NCBI GenBank assembly: GCA_019096065.1
Contig: JAGUCH010000007.1
Span: forward strand, 270,501-334,500
Origin: Paracyclopina nana
Lineage: Eukaryota > Arthropoda > Copepoda > Cyclopoida > Cyclopettidae
Direction of reading: 5' to 3'
Length of the DNA: 64,000 nucleotides
Numbering within the stretch: position 1 is the first letter of the stretch; each line of letters starts with the position of its first letter. Of this stretch, positions 52,578 through 63,349 are shown piece by piece. The position numbers and the translations under genes are program-made. Under the pieces are notes generated by a model. The model searched no databases. It had not been told where the DNA came from and saw only the letters and a list, made by a program, of their open reading frames with translations.

Positions 52578-53784
52578 AAATGCTAGATATGAGTGGAAAG
52601 ATAATAGCCCTTTTATGCCACCATCACGAGCTTTCTACTTTCACATTTTCTGACTCAAAAATAGAAATAGAACAGGATATTTCATAGTGGCTTCCACATT
52701 CTGCTGAATTTCTCGAGAAAAAGGCCTGAGATATAGAATTGCTTAAGCAAAAAGCCAATTTAGATGGAAATTACTGATTCTTGCAGGCTACTTACAACAC
52801 ATCACTGATCATCACACAGATTAAGTAAACAGAGTCCTTTTTGAAGATATCACGAGCAAATAGAGTTGTACTACGTACTGGGAAATGTGTATCTGATAAT
52901 CTGCATACGCATTAATATACTATATGTAAGTAGTGACGTACATCTAAATGCAAAAGATAAAATATTCTGACGTCCTTTTACTGGAATGTATTTTCATACA
53001 TTTTTTGGCATGATAAAGTTTTCAAAACAAATCTTGAGTGAATGAGACTTGATTGCCATTCAACAATTATGTTATCAGTTCCAGAAACTGAAATTGTATT
53101 TCATTGAAAAACATTTAACTTCTTAATCGGCTTTACCTTTTTGTAATGTACGTCAGGATCAGTTTACTCGAATGTTGTAAGATACATTTTTATGCGGCTT
53201 TCATATTGATCTATTAGATAGGCTGGATAGTGGCGTGACAATTTTGTTTTCATACGTCACAAACGAAAATTGAATTGTAATTGAAAAACATTTGCAAACA
53301 CCAACAAAATCCTTAATGTTCATACATCATTAAATGTATCTGCATGATACTGTATTAACATTTGAAGTGATGTTAATAATAATACAGCAGGATTTACCTA
53401 AATGAAAAATCTTTTGACGCCATTTTACTGGAACGTATTTTCATACATTTTTTGGCAAGATAAAGTTTTCAAAGCAAATCTTGAGTCAATGAGACTAGAT
53501 AGCCATTCAACAATTATGTTATCAGTTCCAGAAACTGAAATTGTATTTCATAGGTAAACATTGATGTATTCAATCAAACTTCTCTTTGCATCGCAGTTCA
53601 CTCTAATTGTTTCAGGTGCAAATGAGTACGGCTTCAATGCAAGGATGATGGATGATGACGAGGGCAAATATTTGCCCCAAATGAAAACGCTTGTCACAGA
53701 AGCCCTGAGATGAACAAGTCCTTGATAAGGAATCACTAGCACTATAAAGCACATCAAATCCCTGGCTAACACCTCATTTCCACC
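52578..53784. other. Divergent promoter region between GPCR 2 and aminopeptidase N
   Basis: Two near-identical direct copies of a 140-bp segment (about 52975-53110 and 53420-53555) share GTATTTTCATACATTTTTTG and end in ATCAGTTCCAGAAACTGAAA. No gene or clear promoter element identified. Confidence 0.55.
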
Positions 53785-56700
53785 ATGTTGCTTAGACTGG
53801 CCAAGTTGTTGGCCTTGGTGGCCTTGATGGCCTTCTCTTCTTCCAATGCCATCAATCCCTTGGACAACCTCAACGATTCCTTCAGCATCAAAAGGCCTTT
53901 TTCTGTCACCAATCTCACAGCAGAGCAAGAGTTCATTTGTAACCTGAACAACCATGAGACCATCACCAAATGCCAATTTTCTTCTGGAGAACTTGACTCC
54001 ATGATCATTTGGACTGTCGATGCCACTCATGTTCTGGACCAGAATGGCAAGCCTGTGGATGGTGTGGAGAGCTTGTTCAATTCCACCCAATGTGGCATCA
54101 AGTTGAACAGCTTCAAAGAGGAGAACTTTGGTTGGTGGTCTTGCTGGATGAACGATGACCGCAAAGGAACTTTTAAAGTCAACAAACGTGGAGAGTGGCC
54201 TACCAATATCAGATTGGCTGAGGATATTGAAGTAAGTGTGCACAGTGGGCAGTTTGCCACTCATATAATCATCCCAGATTACACTAAAAATGGTTACATG
54301 GCTGGTAGAATGGGAAAAATGTATTTTGCAAAATTGACGCAATAAGGACACTTTTGAAATGAAATTCAATTTCAGTGTCAGGAACTGAAATTAAAAATGA
54401 GGAATGGCAATCGAGTCTGATTACCTTGACATTTCACATTGACTTGAGAGAGAACCTAACCTAGACTTCGTCAACCACCCCTAAACCTATATATTTTCTG
54501 AAAGCTTATGTCCCAAGGGTTTGTTTGGTGGTAGTTTTAAAATCCTGGCCCATCCCTCCTCATAACCTAATAGTTATTTATTTCGAGCTGGGGCACGTAA
54601 AGTAGGGTCATTAAATAGCTGAGCGAGGATTTTAAAATGGGAAAACTCGAGTACAGCTTTACTAGCCCGAGCCTGCGAGGGCTGTAATTGTACGAGTGTT
54701 TTTCCATTTTAAAATCCGAGGTCAGCTATTTAATGACCCAATTTTACGTGCCCCAGCTCAAAATATACAATTTTATATACTGTAATACGATTTTCGAGTG
54801 TTTTAATGAAGTTACCGGGCTGCCCCGTGCCCTAGAAAATGCTGCTCGGTTTTTATGCTATGTATCACTGGCTCTCATCAGCTAGCATCCAGTGGTTTGA
54901 GAGCAATAAAATAGACTTTTAAATTGCATTTCATGTGAATTGCACCTATGGCATAGTGGTTAGAGGGCTTGGCTCTTGATTCCGCAGTCTAGGGTTCAAA
55001 CCCCAGTCATTCCTCAATTTTTTTGGTTTCTTTATCTGACTTAAATTATGTTTTAGTCCTATACATAGCATGCATTTTTCATGGTGTCACCATAGCTCAG
55101 TGGCAAGAGTATTGGAATGCTGATCCAACTGGCTGAGGTTCAAATCTTGGATGATTCTCTCTTTTTTCTATCTTCTTTGGAATGTTGATTAGTTTCATGG
55201 AATATGAGGGGCATTAAATTACTTAAAATCCCTCAAATTTGATTCCAGGGACGTTAAGTATTTAATATCCCCCAAATTGCTTAGAAAGAACTGTGATATA
55301 AAAGAGCTGAGTTGGATCGGTAAACTGAATTATAACACGAGGAAATCGTATTACAGTATATAAAATCTTAAAAAACCTCTAGCTCTCTTCGGCATGCTTT
55401 TTTCACTGAACACAGCTTCAAAGACCCCTCATAAAATCAAAAGAGCTAACTTTTTTTATTTCATGAGCAAGTTGCTAGGATGACCAGGAAAAGAGATAGA
55501 GAGGGACAATTTTTCAAATAGCGAAACATTTGTAACAATCTAACATAAAGTTTGGCACTCCATATCTCCTTTTCTGGACATTTTAGCGATTTGCTTATGA
55601 AATAAAAAAAGTTAGCCCTTTTGATTTGATGAGGGGTATTTGAAGCTCAACTTATCGAAAAAAGCACGCTGAAGGAGCTAGAGGTTTTTTGGGATTTTAT
55701 GTTATGAGGAGGGATAGGCCAGGATTTTAAAACTACCACCAAAAAAACCCTTGGGACATAAGCTTTCAAAAAATATATAGGTTTAGGGGTGGTTGACAAA
55801 GTCTAGGTTAGGTTGTCTCTCAAGTCAATGTGATTTGTCCTTACTTTTTTAGCAATTTTTCAAAAATAACCAACTGTGAAATGTAAGTGAATACATACAG
55901 CAAAAAAGCTGCATCATTAAGAAAATTACTTTTTTTAGTTTTTAGAGGTTAAATACAGCTAAAATTAGTATATTGGTATATATGCACACTAGAATGCAAG
56001 GAGAGCATGATATATGAGCATTGCAAATGGTCCAATTTCCTCTTTTATGTGTGCATTCATGCTCATAAATGTAAGCTACAGTTTCGTAAATTATTGTTAT
56101 GCATGTTTTCTTCAAGGTCATCAATTATGATGTCACACTTGAACCTGATCTGGAGGAGACCTTCACCACTGAGGGCACAGTGAAGATCACCCTGAATACA
56201 AAAGATGTATTGGATACAAGCAAAGACTCAATCAAGCTGAACATCTACCAAATCATCATCAATGAGGGCTCAGTCTCAGTCACTGACAAGGGCAACAATG
56301 ACACTGAAATCCAGGTGGCAATGCATGAGTATGACATTGACAGGCAGCTGTATGTGATCCATTTGGAAGAGGAGCTGGCAGTGAACAACACCTATGAGAT
56401 TGAAATCAGCTTCACTTCCATCCTCAATGATGACTTGTCTGGCTTCTACAGGAGCAAATACTTTGACGTGCTGAACAACAACACTGAAACTTGGCTGGGA
56501 GTGACCCAGTTCGAGACGACTGGTGCCAGAAAATCCTTCCCCTGCTTTGATGAGCCAGACAAAAAGGCCACTTTTGATGTCACACTCATCCACTCCAACA
56601 CCACTCAAGCATTGTCCAACATGAGAGTGAACCAATCCACACCCATCCAAGGCCAGGCCAAAATCAAGGACACTTTCAACAGATCTGTCAAAATGCCCAC

Positions 56701-59263
56701 CTATCTGCTGGCCTTCCTGGTGGCTGATTTCAGCTACACTGCAAATCCAGGAGATGGCACCTACAAGATTTGGCACCAAAAGTCCAAGGCTGGCCAGGCT
56801 GAATATGCTGCTGACATTGGGCCAGGCATCCTCAAGTTCTATGAGGAGTACTTTGACCTTAAGTACCCACTCACCAAAATGGACATGGCTGCCATTCCGG
56901 ATTTCAGTGCTGGAGCCATGGAGAACTGGGGCCTCATCACCTACAGGGAAACTTTGCTGCTCTATGCTGACAATGTCTCTGCTGCCACTGACAAAGAAAG
57001 GGTCACTGAGGTCATGGCTCATGAATTGGCCCATCAGTGGTTCGGCAACATTGTCACCATGAAATGGTGGACTGATCTGTGGCTCAACGAAGGTACACTT
57101 TACGTTTTGTCACAAGAGGCCTTTTTTTGGCTTTGGCATTTGGTCAAATCAAATACTGGAGCAATGGGAGATGAGTATCTTCCTTTAGCTTTGCTTTCAG
57201 TCTGCGAAACTGAAATTGGCTGCGAAAGAACAAAGTTTTAAGCTGTCGTCATTTCCAGGATTTGCCACCTATGTCCAGTACCTGGGAACCACTCAGGCTT
57301 TCCCAGAGTCTCAAATCAGGGATAGAGTCATTGTCAATGACCTGCAAGAGGTGTTTGGCCTCGATGCACTCGAGTCGTCCAAGGCCATCACTGTGGAGGT
57401 GACGAATCCGGATTTCGATGCGTACTTTGGAAGAATCGCCTATGCCAAAGGAGGATGTCTCCTTCGCATGATTGAAAACTTTCTCACCGAGGAGAAGTTC
57501 AAGCAGGGAGTGCGTTCTTACTTGAAAAAGTTTGCCTATGGCAATGCTGCCACCAAAGACCTTTGGGACTCATTAACTGAGGCTGCCAGCGATCAACTGC
57601 CCTCGAACTTGACCATCGCTTCCATCATGAATGAATGGACTACCAAGGCTGGCTACCCTGTAGTCACGTTTGATGGGAAAAAGTTGACTCAGACCAGGTT
57701 TTTCCTCAATGCTACAGGTATGATGTGGCAGTCATCTGCTTCTTATTATGGAGTTATCGACAACACTTGTCGCGAAGGCCAATTTTTTGGCTGCACAATT
57801 TCTCCAAATCAAATCACAAAGCAATGAGACATGATTCTCTTCCTTCTGCTTGGGCTTCAGCTCCCAGAACTGAAAATGAACTTCTGAGAAAAAAGTTTCA
57901 AAGCTTTGACATTTTCTTTGTCGATAGCATTAATCGAATAAGGTCTAACCCTCATAACTTGATGCTTTCAGCTCATGATGAAGAAACTCTTTGGAAAGTC
58001 CCCATCAGCATTGCTTATCCAATGAAAGAAGGCCCACTCTTCACCACTGCCAAGGTGTGGCTCACTGAGGCAGAGGCTGAATTTGAGCCAGAGGAAAGGC
58101 CCTACATCATCAATGTCAAAGAGTCTGGATACTACAGAGTCAACTATGACCAGGCCAACTGGGATGAACTCATTGCCATCCTCAACAGTGACTACTACTT
58201 TGTCATCAATAGGCTGAACAGAGCCCAGCTGGTGGATGATGCTCTCAACTTGGCCAGATCTGGCAGATTGAACTATGACACTGTGCTCACCATGCTCAAG
58301 TACTTGTCACATGAGGAGGACTACATCCCTTGGGAAGCAGCCTCGAGTGGCCTCAGCTACCTCTTAGCCAGACTGAGAGGATCTGACAATGAGCAGTACC
58401 TGAAGACCTTCTTGGCATCCCTCATCAAGAACCGCTATGAATCACTTGGGTTCACTCCCAAAGATGAGGATCAGCACCTGGACATCCTTGGAAGATCCAC
58501 AGCCAGCAGCTGGATGTGCAAGCTCGACAATGAGGATTGTATCCAGAACTCTCTGACGTCATTTGAAAACTGGATGGTCAAGGATGAACCTGTCCCAGCT
58601 GACATCAAGGATGTGGTCTACGCCACTGGCATTCGCAAGGGTGACTCCCAGCATTGGGACTTCATGTACCAAAAGTTCCAAGCGGTCGAGATTGATTCCG
58701 AGAGGCAAAAGTACATCGTCTCCTTGGGAGCCTCCGAGGACGAGACCATCCTTGAGAAGTACTTGAACATGACCATCAACAGAGACGAGTCCGGAATCCG
58801 GCTCCAGGATTGCATGGCTGTCTTTCGCGTCGTCAGTGTGAACAGAGTCGGGCGTGACGTCATCATGGCATGGATGAGCAAGTACTATGAGGACATCTCT
58901 GTGGCTTTTGGAGATCCTGGAAGCAATGCTGGAGGAGGCCAAGGCTTTGCCAATTTTGCCGCCTCAATCCTCGGAGGCTTCGCTTCCACTGCCAACTCTG
59001 AGGATGACCTCCAGCTCATCAACGAATTTGTAGAAGCCCACCAAGCTGACTTGCAAGGTGAGATGTCCAAGATTGAGGACTCGCTGAAATCAGCCAACTT
59101 GAACATTGCCTGGAACCAGGAAAACTCGGACAAGGTCGTCAACTGGCTCAAGAAGGAGCTGAACGAGGACAATGGCAATGATGACGACAACTCAGCCTCA
59201 GCACTAAGCTCAGCCACACTTTTAGCCTCAATTGTGTCATTGGCATTGGTGGCCCTTTCATAA
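53785..59263 (+). CDS. APN: Aminopeptidase N (M1 family), GPI-anchored, with Ig-like N-terminal segment
   Basis: Zinc ectopeptidase that removes N-terminal residues at the cell surface. Exons: 53785-54231, 56117-57092, 57259-57717, 57972-59263, all in phase, 1057 residues. A signal peptide (LLRLAKLLALVALMAFSS) comes first. Residues about 40-140 look Ig-like: Cys at FICNL and KCQF, a Trp in MIIWTVD, then GWWSCW, with sequons NLT and NST. WPTNIRLAEDIEVINYDVTL then starts the M1 N-domain. Catalytic motifs are GAMEN (415-419), HELAH (451-455) with QWFG, and Glu474 exactly 18 residues on in WLNEG. The FARIAY-like site is GRIAYAKGG. The C-terminus has an acidic stretch, a small-residue run and a hydrophobic end (ATLLASIVSLALVALS), typical of a GPI-anchor signal. 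Exon 1 joins in phase 0 across a 1.9-kb intron. The Ig-like reading is weaker than the M1 call. Confidence 0.93.
54942..55024 (+). ncRNA. tRNA-like Pol III unit 1 (tRNA-derived, degenerate)
   Basis: Box A TGGCATAGTGG (54949-54959), box B GGTTCAAACCC (from 54993) 44 bases later, and a run of seven T (55018-55024) as terminator. The acceptor stem does not pair and the anticodon stem is poor, so this is a tRNA-derived sequence or pseudogene rather than a working tRNA. The TGGTTAGAGG loop resembles Gln/Glu-type tRNAs. Confidence 0.45.
55086..55167 (+). ncRNA. tRNA-like Pol III unit 2 (tRNA-derived, degenerate)
   Basis: Box A TAGCTCAGTGG (55093-55103), box B GGTTCAAATCT (from 55137), again 44 bases apart, and a T6 run at 55162-55167. 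The D stem (GCTC/GAGT) and a 5-bp anticodon stem (TTGGA/TCCAA) with loop ATGCTGA pair, but acceptor and T stems do not. Probably a SINE-type head or tRNA pseudogene. Confidence 0.45.
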
Positions 59264-60001
59264 CTATAGTTTTTACAATTAATGGACTTACCTCAATCGC
59301 GTGCAGTCTCACAATAAAGCTATATTGATGTTGTTCATGCAAAATCCAGCTTTGACAAACACGGCTGACAAGTTGGGATGAGGATCGGGGCTTGAAAATG
59401 GCTTTCTCCTATATAGGGAGCGTGCTGACATTTATCGATTAAGATGACCAGGATTGAGGAATTGGGGAGGCCAGCCTTCATGAATATTGCCAGGCAACAG
59501 GATAACTAGCTAGGTAGGGAAGGAGTTTGTCATATAATAGTTCTCAATATTTAACACTCTGACACTGCTATGTCATTAGCATTGACAACAAATCTCTAGT
59601 ATGATAGTTAATGCAGAAATGCTTTTACCTCAATTGCGGACAGTTTTACGATCAAGTTATATAGATGCTGCTCATGTAAAATCCTGCTTTGGCAAACACT
59701 GCTGACATGTTGGGATGAGGATCGGGGCTTGAAAATGGCTTTCTCCTATATAGGGAGCTTGCTGATGGTTATCAAGTTGGCATATGGATTAAGATGACCA
59801 GGATTGAGGAATTGGTTAGGTCAGCCTTTGTAAATATTGCCAGGCACCAGGATAACTAGCTAGGTAGGGAAGGAGTTTATGATATAATAGCTCTCATTTT
59901 TTAACACTCTGACTCTGTTAAGTCATAAGCAGTGACAACATATCTCTAGTATGATAGTTAATGAAAAAATGCTTTTACCTCAATTGCGGACAGTTCTACA
60001 A
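59264..60001. repeat. Tandem duplication derived from the MED1 3' end, between APN and MED1
   Basis: Two units of about 330-345 bp (about 59283-59610 and 59610-59965) share AAGATGACCAGGATTGAGGA, CTCCTATATAGGGAGC, GATAACTAGCTAGGTAGGGA and TCTCTAGTATGATAG. The start of each (TTACCTCAATYGCG...CAGTYTYACAAT...ATTGATG) also matches the terminal coding part of MED1 on the other strand (59975-60075). AATAAA at 59313-59318 is a candidate APN poly(A) signal within the first unit. Confidence 0.75.
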
Positions 60002-63000
60002 TCAAGTTTTATTGATGTTGTTCAAATCACATCCTGCTTTGTCGAACGCAGCTGCCAGGTTGGGAGGAGGACTGGGTGCATTCCGAGGCTGCTGCAAGCT
60101 CATGAAAGGAGCCGTGGGATTGTTGTGCGAAGGGGAGCTCCCCGAGGGTGGGGTTTTCCTTATGGATGAAGACGAGTGGTTGGGGCTGATGTTGGGCGGC
60201 GAGAGGTTCCCGCTTGGAGTTGGAGGCTGAAGCGAATGCTTCGGGGAGACCCCGTACTTGGGCGAGGGCGAGCTTCCAGCTTTTGGCGAAGCATTGGCTG
60301 ACCGCGACTGACTTTTCGAGTCGGATGAGTCCGCCTTGGTCCGCTTGGGGATTTGGAAGGTTGTGTCCAACTTGTTGCTGCCAAGGAGCCTTTTGACCTC
60401 CTCAATGCGGTCCTTGTCCCTCTGCTTGTCCCTGCTGTGATCCTTGCTCTTGCCCTCTTTCGAGGCCGCCTTGTTGGGGTACTTCATCATTTGCGACATG
60501 CTCGGTGATGACCTCTTCGCACTCGTTGAGTATGTCTTTGACGAGGAGGAGGAGGACTTGGACTTGTTGTAGTAGTCCTTGTGCTTGGATGAGGAGGATG
60601 AAGAGCCGCTACTTTTGATGGTCAGCTTGAGGCTATGCGATCTGGACTTTTGATCCAGATCTCCCTTGATCAGCTTGTCGTACTTGCTGGCCGGGATGAT
60701 CTCGATGCCCGAATCATTGTGGCCGCCGCCACCTTGGGATGACAGCCTCTCCAAAGAGGACAGCTGCTTTTTATCATTATTGCCGCTGCTGCTCAAGCGA
60801 GGCTTCTTGTCATCTGGTTTCAAGGAGAAGTGGTCTCGCTTCCGCTTCTTGCTCTTGTCCATCCTTCGCTTGTCATCTTCGCTCAGGCTCCTCTTGACCA
60901 AATCCTTGCTGCTGATTTTGGCCTTGTCATCCGCCGTTGGTGGCAGCTTGTCTCCCAGCGGGATGATTTCGATGCCAGCCGACTTCCTCATGCTGATGGA
61001 GGTGGACAGCGAGTCCGCAGACGAGACAGGTGTGATTGACACCGAGGGCTTGATGTCCGAGCCGATTTTGCTTTTGACACCTGACGAAGGCCGCGCGGAA
61101 GGCAAAGTTGGCTTGGCCTTCAGGGCCTTGATCTCGAACATTTTCTTGGCGTCCTTAGTAGAGAACTGACTGCTGGCCTCCATTGCTTTTGAGGCCGCCG
61201 CTGGTTTGGCTGCTGCTGGCTGAGGTGGCGTTAAAGTGGTAGTTACTTTGTTGTTCCTCGCCCCAGGATTCAACGCCGCATCCTGAGGCCGGTTGGCGTT
61301 TAAATGGTCCGAGTTGGATTTGAGGAGGCCGCCATTGTTCGACTCATAGTCCATGTTAGGCTCGTTCTTGATGCCAAAGTCGAGCTCCATGGGGATCACA
61401 TTGCCGTTGTCGAGGTTCCCATTGGTCGTGAAGTGGAGGCTCTCGTTGCCATAATCCGGGTCGGGATCCGGCTCCATTTTGGGCTTCTTGCCCAAATGCT
61501 TCACCAGCGTGCGCATGGTCAATGGCAACGATAAAGTCCTGCAAAGAGAGTGAATTTGAATTTAATTTTACTTTCAATATATGCCTTTTTTACTTTTCGA
61601 AAACGGCCTTGGCTGCAGTCTCCAATGGGCTGACGACGTCTTGGCTCAAGTTGTGCAGGTTGCATTGGATCGACCGAGGGTTGGAAAAGTCCACTTCCAA
61701 GCTGGACATGCCGCCATCTTGCGAAGCCTCAAAAGTGACGCACAGCCTCCTCAGGTCCATGCAATTGACCTCGAACAATATGGACTTTTCAAGGTCTGCG
61801 TATAAAAAACATAAACATATAAAAGAGATCATTTGAAGCTGGATGTTAAACAACCTTGGATTCCACTTGTCCTGATGCAAGATGAGATTATTGTGTTGAA
61901 GGCAGCTTGCTGTCGCAGAATCGAGACAATTCCTATGATATTTGCTGGATGCGAAAAGGGGATGGTTTTCACCATGAAGCCTTGCAAGTTGTCATGATCG
62001 GTCAGAAAATAGCAGTGACTCTGGTCAGGCAAAGTCTATCCAAAAAAAACAATCTAGTTGAGGCGATCAATTCAAAAAATGGATCATACATACCACGAAA
62101 AGACCACGATTATTGGAGGACTCTAATGCACCCTTGGAGGAGCTCTTGGTGATGAGGCGGAACAAAGGCCCAGGCTGGGTCTCACATTGATCGATAAATC
62201 CAATTCCGGTGAGGCTGACAATTTCATGATATTTGCTAACTTCCAGAGGCATTTCCTGGCCCAGCGTGAGGACAAACCGAGCCGGCAAGGGGACAGAGTT
62301 GCCTGGGGAGATTGGGATTTCCTTGCCATCCGAGGAAATGAGGGAGCTGACGGGCAAAGCCATGGGTTGAGTCGTGCGATCGAGGCCGACGGTGATGCTA
62401 TGGCCGAGGTTCTCCTCGTTGATGATGGCCGCTGTCAGCTTGCGAAAAGTCTTCGTCGTCACGTCCACCAGGTCTTGGGTAGGAACAAAGTAGGTCATTT
62501 TCAGGGCAAGCCCGCCCGCTCGAGGTTGGATGTAGCCCAAGGGTCCATAATTTATTTTGGGGCTGACGTCATCTTCGTCAGAATAACTGCGATGAAAACA
62601 AAAAGGTATTTACAATGTGACGCTACAAAAAAATAAACCGAGAAAAGTTGCCACCTGTGAATTCTATCAATTTTGAGGAGGTCGTGCTCCAGGATGCTCA
62701 GTGCGTTCCAACCTCTCGTTTTATCTTGCGCGCTTGCATTCGGCATATCATAAATGGCCATCAGGCCCTCCAGATGGTCCACAAAGGTGGCAAAGTCTCC
62801 TTTGGTCAAGCAGTCGATGATCTCGGGGCAATTTTTGGGCGGGTTCGTCTGCTGATTGGGATGATTCGAGTCGATGTGGTGGACCTTGGCCTCCACAACC
62901 CGACCGGTCTGTCCTTCGATGTAAATCTCGACGTAGAAGCAGTCCGTGGACAAGTAGTAGCACCCGTGCACGGGGGCTGCCATGAAATTCAGCGTGGCCA

Positions 63001-63349
63001 CACCCCGCTTGGCCCACCTTGAAACAACATTACAGATCTTTCCGAGAGGCCAAAAAGAAGCAGCTTACCTCGATGCAACCTGTCTGGAGATGGCCTCGAG
63101 CCGATCGGCGAGCGAGGCCGCGTCGCGAGCGGGAACCGCGCCGGAGAGCTGGTCCAACGAGGCCCGGAGGACTGCGCGGTCGGCCGCATCAGGCGCGTTT
63201 CGCCTGTCCAGCAAGGCCGTCCTCGTGGCCCGCGAAAGCTCGGGCGTGGCCCGAAAAGAGGCCGCCTTGGCCCGCAGCCTCTCCATCCATGCGGCCGAGG
63301 AAGAAGCGCTCAACATCTTGGAGGAGGACTTCACGCTGCTCTTGTCCAT
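60002..63349 (-). CDS. MED1: Mediator complex subunit 1
   Basis: Nuclear coactivator subunit that links nuclear receptors and other activators to Mediator and RNA polymerase II (family knowledge). Exons on the minus strand: 63069-63349 (ATG 63349), 62655-63017, 62094-62586, 61855-62035, 61594-61795, 60002-61538, all in phase, 1018 residues. The conserved N-terminal half has WMERLRAKAASF, VEIYIEGQTGRVVEAKVHH, SILEHDLLKID, SITVGLDRTTQPMALPVSSL, PLPARFVLTLGQEMPLEV and IPFSHPANIIGIVSILRQQA. It is followed by a long low-complexity tail rich in Ser, Lys and Pro with poly-Ser runs, typical of MED1. No clear LxxLL nuclear-receptor box was found in the parts I scanned; RLLGS and RLSS come closest. The last 25 or so codons resemble two degenerate copies downstream. 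It is convergent with APN. Confidence 0.9.

Larger units (their letters stand above)
54434..55833. mobile_element. Fold-back element with nested inverted repeats, in APN intron 1
   Basis: 1.4 kb. The outer arms 54434-54566 and 55701-55833 are near-identical reverse complements (133 bp; landmarks ACTTGAGAGA, CAACCACCCCTAAACC, CTTATGTCCCAAGGG, CCCTCCTCATAAC). Inside, 54585-54759 is a hairpin (GAGCTGGGGCACGT against ACGTGCCCCAGCTC, with TTTTAAAATCC in both arms), and about 55370-55690 is another (AACCTCTAGCTC, AAGAGCTAACTTTTTTTATT). A further pair, 54771-54794 and 55343-55366 (ATACTGTAATACGATTT), encloses a core with two tRNA-like units. No transposase ORF. Confidence 0.85.

Noticed and set aside
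53548..54369. 273-codon minus-strand open frame
   Set aside because: Antisense of the APN first exon, which has signal peptide, phase and family support.
54942..55167. Two functional tRNA genes
   Set aside because: Boxes and terminators are good but the acceptor stems do not pair, so they are listed only as tRNA-like units.
56276..57034. 252-codon minus-strand open frame
   Set aside because: Antisense shadow of the APN catalytic exon containing GAMEN and HELAH.
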